From an uncultured Clostridia bacterium (GTDB lineage Bacteria > Bacillota > Clostridia > TANB77 > CAG-508): 57,600 bases of DNA. Made by a program: the position numbers and the translations under genes. Below are positions 1-9,359 of this stretch, in pieces. The DNA lies in contig CANQGU010000009.1 in NCBI GenBank assembly GCA_947623465.1, positions 1-57,600 on the forward strand, read 5' to 3'. A model generated the notes under the pieces. The model had not been told where the DNA came from. It saw only the letters and a list, made by a program, of their open reading frames with translations, and made no database searches. Every line of letters begins with the position of its first letter. The first letter of the stretch is position 1.

Positions 1-159
1 TTCGAATCAAATTATAGATTAGTGCTTAAAAATATTGAGATTTAGGGAATTCCCCAGTCAAAAAAACTCATACTATTGAAGCAATTGACTTTATAAAAAG
101 AGAAAAATATGATATAATGTTAAAGAATGTTGTATAAATTATTAAAAGGAGTGAATCAA

Positions 160-1108
160 TTGGCTAATAAAAAAGATATAAATGAAAATATAAATGAGTC
201 AGATAAGGTGTTTAGAAAAGTCGTACTATCATGGTATCCAGGTCATATGGCTAAAACCAAAAGACAGATTATAGAAGATTTAAAATTAATAGATATAGTA
301 ATTATAATTTTAGACAGTAGGATTCCAATATCTAGCCAAAATCCTGATATTGCAGAAATCACAAAAAATAAAGACAAAATAATAGTCTTGAATAAAAGTG
401 ACTTAGCAGATAAAAAAGAAAATGAATTATGGGTAGAATATTTTAAGAAAAAAGGACAAACAGCTATACTTGCAGATTGCAATAATGGAAAAGGTATAGA
501 TGAAATTTTAAAAACAGTAGAAAAATTAAAAGAGCAAGAATTAGAAGAATATGCAAAAAAGGGTAGAATAGGTAAAAAAATAAGAGCAATGGTACTTCGG
601 AATCCCAAATGTAGGTAAATCATCTTTCATTAATAGAGTTTCTAAAAGTACAAGACTAGATGTTGGAAACAAACCTGGAGTTACAAAGAAAAAGCAATGG
701 ATTAGAGTAAATGATAAAATTGAATTATTAGATACACCAGGAGTTTTATGGCCTAAATTTGAAAGTGAAGAGGTGGCTCTAAACCTATCTTTTTGTGGAA
801 CAATAAAAGATGAAATACTTCCAAATATCGAAGTTGCATATCAATTACTAAAATTTTTACTTGAAAACTATATGGAAAATGTTTTAGAAAGATATAAATT
901 AAATAAAGATTATGTACAAGAAATACTTTCAAGACCAGAACCTGAAAATGTAAATATATATGAAATTATGCAGGAAATTGGAAGAAAAAGAGGTTGTATA
1001 GTTTCAGGAGGAAATGTTGATGACAGCAAAACTTCAAAAATTATAATTGATGATTTTAGGTCTTGTAAAATTGGAAAAATAACAGTTGAAAAAACAGAAA
1101 GGATGTAA
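160..1108 (+). CDS. rbgA: Ribosome biogenesis GTPase RbgA (YlqF), read through a +1 shift at CGG 598
   Basis: This circularly permuted GTPase acts in late 50S subunit assembly. The N-terminal WYPGHMAK motif is typical of RbgA/YlqF. G4 (NKSD) comes before G1 (GIPNVGKSS) and G3 (DTPG), the permuted order of the family. The zero frame ends at 616-618, just after CGG at 598-600. Skipping C598 reads CTT-GGA and continues to the stop at 1106-1108, giving about 315 residues. The recovered glycine is the first residue of the G1 loop, so the unshifted product would be inactive. TTG160 is chosen as start because a GGAG motif lies about 6 bases upstream; ATG127 in the same frame has no good site. The stop is 3 bases before mrnC. 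Confidence 0.9.
598..600 (+). other. In-frame CGG, +1 shift site 1 (rbgA)
   Basis: Context CTT-C-GGA. The zero frame runs into a stop within 6 codons; skipping C598 gives the G1-loop glycine of RbgA. Confidence 0.85.
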
Positions 1109-1111
1109 AAA

Positions 1112-1519
1112 TTGAACATAGAAGAATTTATGCCAATAAAAAAAGAAATTACAGATATAAATCAAATGCCACCATTAGTTTGGGCTTATGTTGGAGACTG
1201 TATTTATGAGCTTTACATTAGAACATATTTAGTCGAAACAACTAAACTTAATCCTCATAAATTACATATAGAGGCAATAAAATATGTAAAAGCAGGTGCT
1301 CAAGCAAGCTTTTTAAAAAGCTTTTATGAAGATTTAACAGATGAAGAAAAAGATATTGTAAGAAGATCAAGAAATGCCAATAATCATCATTTACCAAAAA
1401 ACTGTGATATAGAAGAATACACATATTCTACAGCTTTTGAAGGATTAATAGGTTATTTGTATTTAACTAAAAAATATGAAAGAATCAAAGAAATAATAGA
1501 AAAATATATAATAAATTAG
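1112..1519 (+). CDS. mrnC: Mini-ribonuclease III (MrnC)
   Basis: A 135-residue RNase III-like protein without a dsRNA-binding domain, involved in 23S rRNA 3' end maturation. The N-terminal half has the PPLVWAYVGDCIYELYIR signature, with the catalytic aspartate in GDC. The C-terminal half has STAFEGLIGYLYL, with the second catalytic acidic patch. The length matches the family. The start is TTG1112, preceded by AGGATG. It lies 3 bases after the rbgA stop, so the two ribosome-maturation genes probably form one operon. No CGG codon is present. Confidence 0.9.
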   Translation: MNIEEFMPIKKEITDINQMPPLVWAYVGDCIYELYIRTYLVETTKLNPHKLHIEAIKYVKAGAQASFLKSFYEDLTDEEKDIVRRSRNANNHHLPKNCDIEEYTYSTAFEGLIGYLYLTKKYERIKEIIEKYIIN

Positions 1520-1536
1520 TAATTATAAAAAATATT

Positions 1537-1733
1537 TAAAAAGGGTGTAGATATAATTAATTTAAATGTTAAAACGGCTTTCCTACGAGCATATAAAAGT
1601 TCTAAACCAAAATAAACCGAGCCCTCTCGCTACATAACTTCGCGCTTCCTCAGTTCATTTTGGTTAAGAACTTTTAATATACTCTTTGGTCGCACATTTT
1701 TATATGCAAATTAATTATATCTACACCCTTTTG
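1537..1733. repeat. Long imperfect inverted repeat (about 190 bp), MITE-like or structured RNA
   Basis: This fills most of the 308-base gap between mrnC and dpaA. The outer arms at 1539-1560 and 1711-1732 are perfect reverse complements over 22 bases. A second, nested pair of arms (about 1594-1621 and 1650-1676) pairs with a few mismatches. The centre is richer in GC than the surroundings. No open reading frame is visible. It could be a miniature inverted-repeat element or a large transcribed hairpin that ends the rbgA-mrnC operon. Confidence 0.75.
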
Positions 1734-1827
1734 AGGAATTTTTATTTAATAGTTAAATATATTTTTAGCATAAATTTAGGTTTAAAAAATAAAATTATTT
1801 ATATAATAATAATATAGGAGGATTCTT

Positions 1828-2712
1828 ATGAAACATAGATTTTTAGTATTAGGTGGAGACTTAAGAAATGTAAGACTTGCAGAAATGTTATCTGATGATG
1901 GAAATAAAGTATATTCTTATGCCCAAGAAGATTCAGATGAAATTTTAGATAATGAAGGAATTGAAAAATGCAATTCACTAAAAACCGCTATTGAAAAAGC
2001 ACAAATTATTGTTGCACCAATTCCTTTTTCAAGTAATGGAGAAACAATAAATACTCCTTTTTCAGAAAATAAGATTTTAATAGATGATTTAATTAAATCC
2101 AATAAAACGAAAATATTTATGGGAGGGAATATAAGTAATCCTATTAAGGATAAAATAAAAGATAAATATTTAGATGTGTATGATGTTATGCAAAGAGAAG
2201 AACTCGCTATTTTAAATACAATTGCTACTGCAGAGGGAACAATAAAAGTGGCGATTGAAAATACAGATAATATTTTACAAGGAAGTAGAGTTTTAATTTT
2301 GGGATTTGGAAGGGTTGCAAAAATAGTTGCAAACAAATTTAGTTTGTTATCTAGTAATGTAACTTGTAGTGCCAGAAGAATATCAGATTTAGCTTGGATA
2401 AAGGCTTATGGATATAATAGTTTAGATATAAATGACATGCTTTATGATTTAAAGGATTTTGACATAATTATAAATACTGTACCTCAAACAATAATTGGAG
2501 AAAGAGAATTAAAACATATGGATCCTGATGTTTTACTTATAGATTTAGCATCAAATCCAGGTGGAATTGATAGTAAAAAAGCTATTAGTATGGGATTAAA
2601 ATTTGTTTGGGCTTTAGCACTTCCTGGCAAAGTTGCACCAACAACATCTGCAAAGTTCATAAAGGAAACAATTTACAATATACTTGATGAAAGGTCGAAA
2701 AAGGTCGAATAG
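1828..2712 (+). CDS. dpaA: Dipicolinate synthase subunit A
   Basis: Subunit of the enzyme that oxidises dihydrodipicolinate to dipicolinic acid in the sporulating mother cell. The 294-residue length matches SpoVFA/DpaA. The N-terminus reads LGGDLRNVRLAEML, and a second Rossmann glycine motif (LGFGRVAKIVA) starts near residue 155. AGGAGG lies 7 bases before the ATG. Its usual partner dpaB is not next to it; a dpaB is found at 14.2-14.8 kb on the other strand. The next gene is spoVS, in line with a sporulation role. Confidence 0.92.
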   Translation: MKHRFLVLGGDLRNVRLAEMLSDDGNKVYSYAQEDSDEILDNEGIEKCNSLKTAIEKAQIIVAPIPFSSNGETINTPFSENKILIDDLIKSNKTKIFMGGNISNPIKDKIKDKYLDVYDVMQREELAILNTIATAEGTIKVAIENTDNILQGSRVLILGFGRVAKIVANKFSLLSSNVTCSARRISDLAWIKAYGYNSLDINDMLYDLKDFDIIINTVPQTIIGERELKHMDPDVLLIDLASNPGGIDSKKAISMGLKFVWALALPGKVAPTTSAKFIKETIYNILDERSKKVE

Positions 2713-2747
2713 CGCGACGAAAAATGGAAAAAAATTCCAAAAAAGTA

Positions 2748-2776
2748 TAGACAAATTTATATAAAAGTTGTAGAAT
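2748..2776 (+). promoter_or_regulatory. Promoter of spoVS
   Basis: TAGACA at 2748-2753 and TAGAAT at 2771-2776 with 17-base spacing. It looks like a vegetative-type promoter just upstream of spoVS. Confidence 0.5.
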
Positions 2777-2828
2777 ACAAATATAAAAGTTGCAACAAAA
2801 AAAATAAAATTATAGGAGGCAAAAGAAA

Positions 2829-3092
2829 ATGGAAATTTTAAAAATTTCATCAAAATCAAACCCAAATTCTGTAGCAGGAGCTATCGCTGGGTTGATTAAA
2901 GAATCACAAAAAGCAGAAATGCAAGCAATCGGAGCAGGAGCTCTAAATCAAGCAATAAAGGCAGTAGCTATAGCAAGAGGTTTTGTAGCACCAGCTGGAG
3001 TAGACTTAGTATGTATACCAGCATTTGCTGAGGTTGAAGTTGAAGGAGAAGATAGAACTGGAATTAAACTTATTGTTGAGTCAAGAAAATAA
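2829..3092 (+). CDS. spoVS: Stage V sporulation protein S
   Basis: A small 87-residue Alba-like nucleic-acid-binding protein needed for normal sporulation in Bacillus. The chain MEILKISSKSNPNSVAGAIA and the GAGALNQAIKAVAIARG segment are nearly invariant in SpoVS. AGGAGG lies 8-9 bases before ATG2829. It has its own promoter and terminator. The string ATC-GGA occurs here with CGG out of phase and causes no frame change. Confidence 0.95.
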   Translation: MEILKISSKSNPNSVAGAIAGLIKESQKAEMQAIGAGALNQAIKAVAIARGFVAPAGVDLVCIPAFAEVEVEGEDRTGIKLIVESRK

Positions 3093-3100
3093 TTATAAAT

Positions 3101-3133
3101 AAAAGGTTATGTATTTGCATAGCCTTTTTATTT
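3101..3133 (+). terminator. Terminator after spoVS
   Basis: Inverted repeat AAAGGTTATG / CATAGCCTTT followed by a T-rich stretch. Confidence 0.75.
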
Positions 3134-3170
3134 TGGAATATACATTTGCAATATTTAAATGAACAAATCC

Positions 3171-3198
3171 TTGACTTTTAAAAAAAATATTATATAAT
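3171..3198 (+). promoter_or_regulatory. Promoter upstream of the binding-protein gene
   Basis: TTGACT at 3171-3176 and TATAAT at 3193-3198, 16 bases apart. The gene starts about 90 bases downstream. Confidence 0.6.
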
Positions 3199-3289
3199 AA
3201 AAAATATAGTTTTTAATTTAAAAAGAGATAAGGTTAAAAATACTTACAATTCCAACCTATTTATAACATAGAAAGGGATATTATTAAAG

Positions 3290-4891
3290 ATGAAAAACAA
3301 TATTTTTGGATATATATTTATTATATTCATAATAGTTATTATGGGTTTTGCAATTTATAGAGTAAAAATTCAAAATACTAATAATGATGAAAATGGTTCT
3401 GCGTCAAGTTCATCTGTTCAAGAAATAGAAAAGGGAACTGAAATGACCTTAGCAATTTCTGAATTTGATACAATAAATCCTATAATTACAAAAAATAAAA
3501 AAGTTCAAGATATAGATAAATTAATTTATGAATCTCTTATAAACATTACAGAAGATTATAAAATTGAATATTCATTAGCACAAGAAATTGCTAAAAATAC
3601 AGGAAATATTTATATTATAAAATTAAAATCAGGAATAAAATGGACAGATGGGAACAGATTCACAAGTGATGATGTTAAATATACAATAGATAAATTAAAA
3701 GACGAAAATTCAAATTCTGTATATACAGAAAATGTAAAATATATAGAAGAAGTTGATATAATTGACAATACAACATTAAGAATTATATTATCTAAAGAAG
3801 TTAAAAATTTTGAATATTATTTAAATTTTCCTATATTAAGTAACGAATATTATGCAGGAGTTGATTTTTGGAACACAGAAAAAAATAATAGTCCTGTAAC
3901 TACAGGTGAGTTCAAAATATCAGAGGTTACAAATAATACTATAGTTTTAGAAAAAAATGATGATTGGTGGAATAAGAAAAAAAATACTACAATAAACAAA
4001 ATAACAATTAATCTATATTCAACAGTTGCAGAATTATATAATGCTTTTAAAATGGGAAGTATAGACTTAATTTCAACACAAAATTCATCATATCAAAATT
4101 ATGTTGGAACTATTGGTTATGATGTAACAGAAATAGAAGGTAGAGAATTTGTATTTTTGGCATTAAATACAAATAGTTCTATTTTATCAGATGTCAATGT
4201 AAGAAAAGCAATAAGAGCAAGTATAGATAAAAATAGGGTTATTTCAAATTCGTATGGAGATATTTATAAAACTTCTAATTTCCCATTAAATACTTCAAAT
4301 TATTTAGTAGATGAGGGAGAAGAAAATTTTTATAATTTAGAAGAAAAAAATAATTTATTAGCTTCTTCAGGATGGGAACTTAAAAAAGGAACTTGGCAAA
4401 AAAATATAAACTATAAAACAAATTCTATACAACTTAATTTATTAGTTAGAGCAAATGATAGTGCAAGAGTAAGAGCTGCTGAAGATATAAAAAATCAACT
4501 TCAAGAACAAGGTATATTGATTAATATAATATATGCAGGAGATTCGGAGTATAGTTCGAGTATAAATAATAAAAACTTTGACTTAGCACTATGCAGTGTT
4601 GAACAATCAATAGCACCAGATTTGACTTCATTTTTTGGAAATAAAAATTTTGCAAATTATTCTAATTCAGAAGTAAATGAAATAATAAATCAAATTAATA
4701 ATATGACAGACGAAAATGAATTAAAAGCAAAATATCAAAGGTTATATGAAATATATAATGAAGAAGTCCCATATATTGGAATTGCTAGAAATAAAATATT
4801 AGCAATAAAAAATACAAATTTAATTGGTGAAGTTAAAGCAAATTGGAATAATTTATTTTATAACATTGGAGAGTGGTATACAGAAAAATAA
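3290..4891 (+). CDS. Peptide/nickel ABC transporter substrate-binding protein (SBP family 5)
   Basis: Extracellular solute-binding protein of the OppA/DppA type, 533 residues. Residues 6-22 form a hydrophobic signal or anchor helix. No lipobox cysteine follows it, so it may stay anchored by an uncleaved helix. Family features include KLKSGIKWTDGNRFTSDDV, the ALNTN and VRKAI segments in the middle, and a C-terminal half typical of this fold. No permease or ATPase genes are adjacent, so it is an orphan binding protein. An internal TCG-GAG contains CGG out of phase. Confidence 0.82.
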   Translation: MKNNIFGYIFIIFIIVIMGFAIYRVKIQNTNNDENGSASSSSVQEIEKGTEMTLAISEFDTINPIITKNKKVQDIDKLIYESLINITEDYKIEYSLAQEIAKNTGNIYIIKLKSGIKWTDGNRFTSDDVKYTIDKLKDENSNSVYTENVKYIEEVDIIDNTTLRIILSKEVKNFEYYLNFPILSNEYYAGVDFWNTEKNNSPVTTGEFKISEVTNNTIVLEKNDDWWNKKKNTTINKITINLYSTVAELYNAFKMGSIDLISTQNSSYQNYVGTIGYDVTEIEGREFVFLALNTNSSILSDVNVRKAIRASIDKNRVISNSYGDIYKTSNFPLNTSNYLVDEGEENFYNLEEKNNLLASSGWELKKGTWQKNINYKTNSIQLNLLVRANDSARVRAAEDIKNQLQEQGILINIIYAGDSEYSSSINNKNFDLALCSVEQSIAPDLTSFFGNKNFANYSNSEVNEIINQINNMTDENELKAKYQRLYEIYNEEVPYIGIARNKILAIKNTNLIGEVKANWNNLFYNIGEWYTEK

Positions 4892-4914
4892 TTAAAAAAA
4901 TTTTAAAAAAAGTA

Positions 4915-4956
4915 TTGACAAAAAAATGTTTGCTATATATAATAGCTATAGCAAAC
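4915..4956 (+). promoter_or_regulatory. recA promoter with an overlapping palindromic operator
   Basis: TTGACA at 4915-4920 and TATAAT at 4938-4943, 17 bases apart. The inverted repeat GTTTGCTATA (4928-4937) / TATAGCAAAC (4947-4956) overlaps the -10 box. Its position suggests a repressor site, possibly for the SOS repressor LexA, though it does not match the Bacillus GAAC-N4-GTTC core. Confidence 0.75.
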
Positions 4957-4984
4957 AAAAGTTTAATTTTAAGGAGGATATAAA

Positions 4985-6043
4985 ATGTCAGAAAATAATG
5001 AAAAAAGAAAAGCACTAGATGTAGCACTAAGCCAAATAGAAAAACAATTTGGTAAAGGTTCAGTAATGAGACTTGGTGAATTCAAAGCAATGGAAGTAGA
5101 ATCAATCCCAACAGGATCTTTAGCATTAGATATTGCTTTAGGAATAGGAGGTTTACCTAGAGGAAGAATAGTAGAAATATATGGACCAGAATCTTCTGGA
5201 AAAACAACACTTGCTTTACATGCAATAGCAGAAGCACAAAAGCTTGGAGGAGATGTTGCATTTATAGATGCAGAACATGCCTTAGATCCAGTTCATGCTA
5301 AAAAATTAGGAGTAGATATAGAGAATTTGATAGTATCTCAACCAGACACAGGAGAACAAGCTTTAGAAATTACAGAAAGTTTAGTTCGTAGTGGAGCATT
5401 AGATGTAGTTGTTGTAGATTCAGTTGCAGCATTAGTTCCAAAAGCAGAAATTGATGGAGATATGGGAGATTCACACATGGGACTTCAAGCAAGATTAATG
5501 TCACAAGCATTGCGTAAACTTGCTGGAGCAATAAACAAATCAAAAACAGTTTTAATATTTATAAATCAATTAAGAGAAAAAATTGGAGTAATGTTTGGAA
5601 ATCCTGAAACAACAACAGGTGGACGTGCACTTAAATTTTATGCATCTGTTAGACTAGATATAAGAAGAATAGAACAAATTAAACAAAACGGAGAAGTAAT
5701 AGGTCATAGAGTAAGAGTAAAGGTTGTAAAAAATAAAGTTGCACCTCCATTTAGAGAAGCCGAATTTGACTTAATTTACAACGAAGGAATTTCAAAATCA
5801 GGAAATATATTAGATATGGCAGTAAATTTAGACATAATAGAAAAAAGTGGTTCATGGTTTAGCTATAAAGGAGAAAGAATTGGACAAGGCCGTGAAAATG
5901 TTAAAAAATATCTAACAGATAATCCAAAAGTAATGGACGAAGTAGAAAAGAAAGTTAGAGAAAACTTCGAAAAAGCATTTGAACAAAGCCTAGGAGAAGA
6001 ATTACCAGAGGCTGATGATGACGATGAAATAGATGAAGAATAA
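4985..6043 (+). CDS. recA: Recombinase RecA
   Basis: DNA-dependent ATPase for strand exchange and SOS induction, 352 residues. Walker [10 protein letters not shown] is at residues 67-75. The L2 region with [21 protein letters not shown] is intact, and the tail is acidic ([10 protein letters not shown]). AGGAGG lies 8 bases before ATG. It is monocistronic, with its own promoter and terminator. It uses CGT for several arginines but never CGG in frame; AAC-GGA carries CGG out of phase. Confidence 0.98.
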   Translation: MSENNEKRKALDVALSQIEKQFGKGSVMRLGEFKAMEVESIPTGSLALDIALGIGGLPRGRIVEIYGPESSGKTTLALHAIAEAQKLGGDVAFIDAEHALDPVHAKKLGVDIENLIVSQPDTGEQALEITESLVRSGALDVVVVDSVAALVPKAEIDGDMGDSHMGLQARLMSQALRKLAGAINKSKTVLIFINQLREKIGVMFGNPETTTGGRALKFYASVRLDIRRIEQIKQNGEVIGHRVRVKVVKNKVAPPFREAEFDLIYNEGISKSGNILDMAVNLDIIEKSGSWFSYKGERIGQGRENVKKYLTDNPKVMDEVEKKVRENFEKAFEQSLGEELPEADDDDEIDEE

Positions 6044-6090
6044 AAATATATAGTTACTATTATTAAAGATAGAATTTTAAACAAAATAAA

Positions 6091-6135
6091 AATGGTCTAT
6101 ATTTTTACTTTTAGTAAAATATAGGTCATTTTTTA
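6091..6135 (+). terminator. Terminator after recA
   Basis: Inverted repeat ATGGTCTATATTTTTA / TAAAATATAGGTCAT followed by TTTTTT. Confidence 0.8.
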
Positions 6136-6179
6136 TGTAAGAAAATGACAAAAAACAAAAAATTTTATAAAAAATCTAT

Positions 6180-6208
6180 TTGACAATAATTAGAAAAAAC
6201 GATATAAT
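6180..6208 (+). promoter_or_regulatory. Promoter of the MATE-kinase fusion gene
   Basis: TTGACA at 6180-6185 and TATAAT at 6203-6208 with 17-base spacing. Confidence 0.7.
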
Positions 6209-6286
6209 AGATAAGTTCGTTAAAATATAATAAAATTTTAATTTAATCATTTTTTATAAATTACAAAAAGAAAGAAGGGAACAAAA

Positions 6287-8290
6287 GTGGAAAATGAAGA
6301 AAATATCTTAGGAAAAGAAAAAATAGGGAAATTAATTAGAAAATTTTCAATTCCATGTGTTGTATCAATGCTTGTAAACTCATTATATAACATAGTAGAC
6401 CAAATATTTATTGGTCAAGGAGTTGGATATTTAGGAAATGGAGCAACAAATGTTGTTTTCCCTATAGTAATGATAGGATTAGCATTTTCTTTAATGTTAG
6501 GTGATGGTACATCAGCATATTTAAGCTTAAAATTAGGAGAAAAGAAAAAAGAAGAAGCAAAAAAAGGTGTAGGAAATGGTATTTTGCTATCTTGCATATT
6601 ATCTTTTTTATTTTTTGCAGTATGTTTAATGTTTTTACCTCAGCTATTAAATTTATTTGGATGCACAGATAATTTAAGAGAATATGCTATTTCTTATGGT
6701 AGAATTATTGCAATAGGTTTACCATTTGCAATGATAGGAACTACATTAAATTCTATAATAAGAGCAGATGGAACACCAAAATACTCAATGGCAACAATGG
6801 TATCAGGTGCAGTTTTAAACATAATATTAGACCCAATTTTTATATTTAAATTAAACAGAGGAGTAGCAGGTGCAGCTGAAGCAACAATTATAAGTCAATT
6901 TTTAACATTTATTTTAAATGCAATATATATAAGAAAATTTAAATCAATAGATTTAAAATTAGAAGATTTTAAGCCAAAATTTAATGTATGTAAAAAAGTT
7001 TCAGCCTTGGGAATAAGTAGCTTTATAACGCAAATGAGCTTTGTATTTGTAGTTTCTTTTGAAAATAACTTACTTGGAAAATATGGAGTAGACTCTAAAT
7101 TTGGTTCAGAAATACCAATTACAGTTTTAGGAATTGTTATGAAAATAAGTCAAATCTTAAATAGTATAATTGTAGGAATTTCAGTAGGAAGTCAACCAAT
7201 ATTTGGATACAACTATGGAGCAAGAAATTTTGATAGAGTAAAACAAGCTTTAAAATATGTGTTAGGAATAAGTTTATTAATTAGTACAATAGCATTTATT
7301 TTATTCCAAACAATACCACATAAATTAATACTTATATTTGGTAGTGGTGATGAGAATTACATGGAATTTGCATGTTTAGCATTTAGAATTTATTTACTAT
7401 TATGTATATGTAACGGAATTCAAATACCATCAGGAATATTCTTCCAAGCAATAGGAAAGAGCATAAAGAGTGGAATTCTTTCTATATCAAGACAAATTGT
7501 TTTATTAATACCTGCTATGTTAATATTATCTAGAATTTTTGGATTAATGGGAGTGCTATATGCTGGACCTGTAGCAGATGGATTAGCATTTGTGCTTGCA
7601 GTTGTATTTTTAATAAAAGAAGTAAGAAACTTACAAAATACACCAAATGTTTCTAACTCACTAATTGATGATACAAGCACTAATAATATATTAAGCAAAC
7701 AAATGGTAATTACAGTATCAAGAGAATTTGGCTCAGGAGGAAGATATGTAGGAAGATTAATTGCTGATAAATTAGGAATTAAGTTATATGACAAAGACTT
7801 TATTGAAAAAGTTGCCTTGGAAACAGGATATTCTGAGGAATATATAGAAAATAACGAACAAAAAAGAAATATACTTGCAAGTTTAAATAATGGATATTAT
7901 TCTGGTTTAAATAATGCTGATGAATTATTTATTAAAGAATCTGAACTAATGAAAAAAGTTGCAAATGAAGAATCTTGTGTAATAATTGGAAGATGCTCAG
8001 ATTTTATATTAAAAGATAATCCAAATGTTATAAAAGTTTTTGTATATAGCAATATGGAAGATAAAATTAAAAGAGCAACTGAATTTTATGGAATGGATAA
8101 ATCTAAGGCAGAAAAAGAAATTACAAGAATAGACAAATTAAGAGCTAACCATTATAAATATTATACTGAAAGAGATTGGAAAAATCCTTTAAACTATGAT
8201 ATTTGTGTAAATAGTGATGTTTTAGGAGTAGAAAAAGTTGCAGATTTAATTTGTGAAATGGTAATGGAAAAAGAAAAAGTTTTAAATTAA
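6287..8290 (+). CDS. MATE family efflux transporter fused to a cytidylate-kinase-like domain
   Basis: A 667-residue two-domain protein. Residues 1 to about 450 are a multi-helix MATE transporter: VSMLVNSLYNIVDQIFIGQG near the start, and internal repeats with GSQPIFGYNYGA. From about residue 473, MVITVSREFGSGGRYVGRLI starts a Cytidylate_kin2-like P-loop domain with a GSGG nucleotide loop, running to the C-terminus. The start is GTG6287, preceded by GAAGGG. MATE pumps export drugs or metabolites with Na+ or H+. The role of a cytosolic kinase-like domain on such a pump is unknown to me. The reading frame is continuous across the junction. Confidence 0.88.
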   Translation: MENEENILGKEKIGKLIRKFSIPCVVSMLVNSLYNIVDQIFIGQGVGYLGNGATNVVFPIVMIGLAFSLMLGDGTSAYLSLKLGEKKKEEAKKGVGNGILLSCILSFLFFAVCLMFLPQLLNLFGCTDNLREYAISYGRIIAIGLPFAMIGTTLNSIIRADGTPKYSMATMVSGAVLNIILDPIFIFKLNRGVAGAAEATIISQFLTFILNAIYIRKFKSIDLKLEDFKPKFNVCKKVSALGISSFITQMSFVFVVSFENNLLGKYGVDSKFGSEIPITVLGIVMKISQILNSIIVGISVGSQPIFGYNYGARNFDRVKQALKYVLGISLLISTIAFILFQTIPHKLILIFGSGDENYMEFACLAFRIYLLLCICNGIQIPSGIFFQAIGKSIKSGILSISRQIVLLIPAMLILSRIFGLMGVLYAGPVADGLAFVLAVVFLIKEVRNLQNTPNVSNSLIDDTSTNNILSKQMVITVSREFGSGGRYVGRLIADKLGIKLYDKDFIEKVALETGYSEEYIENNEQKRNILASLNNGYYSGLNNADELFIKESELMKKVANEESCVIIGRCSDFILKDNPNVIKVFVYSNMEDKIKRATEFYGMDKSKAEKEITRIDKLRANHYKYYTERDWKNPLNYDICVNSDVLGVEKVADLICEMVMEKEKVLN

Positions 8291-8300
8291 AATTATTAAA

Positions 8301-8347
8301 AGAGTAAATTTCAAAATAATGCATATTTGGAATTTACTCTTTTTTTA
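8301..8347 (+). terminator. Terminator after the MATE-kinase fusion gene
   Basis: AGAGTAAATT / AATTTACTCT arms followed by a T run. Confidence 0.85.
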
Positions 8348-8477
8348 TAAATATAAGTAATATTTAATCTTTATAATATATATTATTAAAATAGAAGGTA
8401 TTGTTTTGAAAGAAAGTTACTTTTAAATTTATATCTTCCTTTAAAGTAAAATTTATGAGAAAGGAATAAAAATTATT

Positions 8478-9254
8478 ATGAAAGTTAAAGTTACAAAAAA
8501 GAAAACTATTTTTATAATAGGCATAAGTTTAATATTTATTTTTACAATTTTTAAATTTACAACATCATTTGGGATGCAGCATTATTACAATGTTGATTTT
8601 TCAACAGGATTAGTTACAGCATCAAGCTTAAATGTAAGAAGTGGACCTGGAACAGGATATAAAATAGTTACAACTGTAAAGAAAAATGAGTATATTAGAG
8701 TATTTGCAGGTGTAGGAGATTGGTACATTGTTCAAGTAGAAGGAGATTATGTAGGAGCAGTTAGTAAACAATATGTAAAGCCAATTTACCCAAATACATC
8801 AAGTTCCGGAAATACAGGTAATAGTACAGGTACAGGTACTTCAAGTGGAGGAACAAATCAAACTTCTTCTATGAATTCTGATGAAAAAGAAGTATTTAAT
8901 TTAATTAATCAGCAAAGAGCAAATAATGGACTCTCTAACTTAAAAGTAGACAGTGAAGTACAAAGAGTCGCAAGAATAAAAGCTCAAGATATGGTAAACA
9001 ACAATTATTTTGCACACGAGTCACCAACATATGGAAGCCCTTTTAATATGTTAAAAAGTTTTAAAATAAGTTACAAAACTGCAGGGGAAAATATTGCAGG
9101 AAATTCAAGTAATAGTGGAGCAGTAAATGCTTGGATGAATTCTCCTGGACATAAGGCAAATATTTTAAATAATAGTTATAATTACACAGGTATTGGAGTT
9201 GTAAGTAGCAAAAAATATGGCAAAATTTATGTACAAATGTTTATAGGAAAATAG
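8478..9254 (+). CDS. Secreted SH3-domain and CAP/SCP-domain protein
   Basis: A 258-residue exported protein. Residues 10-28 are a hydrophobic signal or anchor. A bacterial SH3 domain follows (LVTASSLNVRSGPGTGYK, residues about 47-95), which usually binds the cell wall. A Ser/Thr/Gly-rich linker comes next, then a CAP domain (NQQRANNGL, FAHESP, ENIAG, AWMNSPGHKANIL) to the C-terminus. The same arrangement occurs in the YkwD-like CAP proteins of Firmicutes. Its exact function is unknown. CGG occurs once, out of phase, as TCC-GGA. Confidence 0.88.
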   Translation: MKVKVTKKKTIFIIGISLIFIFTIFKFTTSFGMQHYYNVDFSTGLVTASSLNVRSGPGTGYKIVTTVKKNEYIRVFAGVGDWYIVQVEGDYVGAVSKQYVKPIYPNTSSSGNTGNSTGTGTSSGGTNQTSSMNSDEKEVFNLINQQRANNGLSNLKVDSEVQRVARIKAQDMVNNNYFAHESPTYGSPFNMLKSFKISYKTAGENIAGNSSNSGAVNAWMNSPGHKANILNNSYNYTGIGVVSSKKYGKIYVQMFIGK

Positions 9255-9262
9255 TATAATAT

Positions 9263-9355
9263 AAAGCAGTTCTATAGTATTTTTAAGTGAGCCCAAATTA
9301 TTAGTCAAAATTTTAATAATATGAGCTCACTTCAAATTTTTTAGAACTGCTTTTA
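9263..9355. terminator. Bidirectional terminator, nested hairpins
   Basis: Outer arms AAAGCAGTTCTA / TAGAACTGCTTT flank an inner pair AAGTGAGC / GAGCTCACTT. It lies between convergent genes and serves both strands. The inner AAGTGA-CCCAAATTATTA motif recurs at 14116. Confidence 0.8.
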
Positions 9356-9359
9356 TAAA

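Noticed and set aside
1..60. TTCGAATC at the window edge looks like a tRNA T-loop
   Set aside because: The 5' part would lie outside the window and the following bases do not form a convincing acceptor stem or CCA end.
127..1108. rbgA, prfB, metK and the others as pseudogenes
   Set aside because: Each is broken only at in-frame CGG, always by one C, with all motifs intact on both sides and no other damage.
773..1108. Separate small gene starting at GTG773
   Set aside because: It is the C-terminal part of RbgA in the frame reached after the CGG shift; there is no ribosome site before it.
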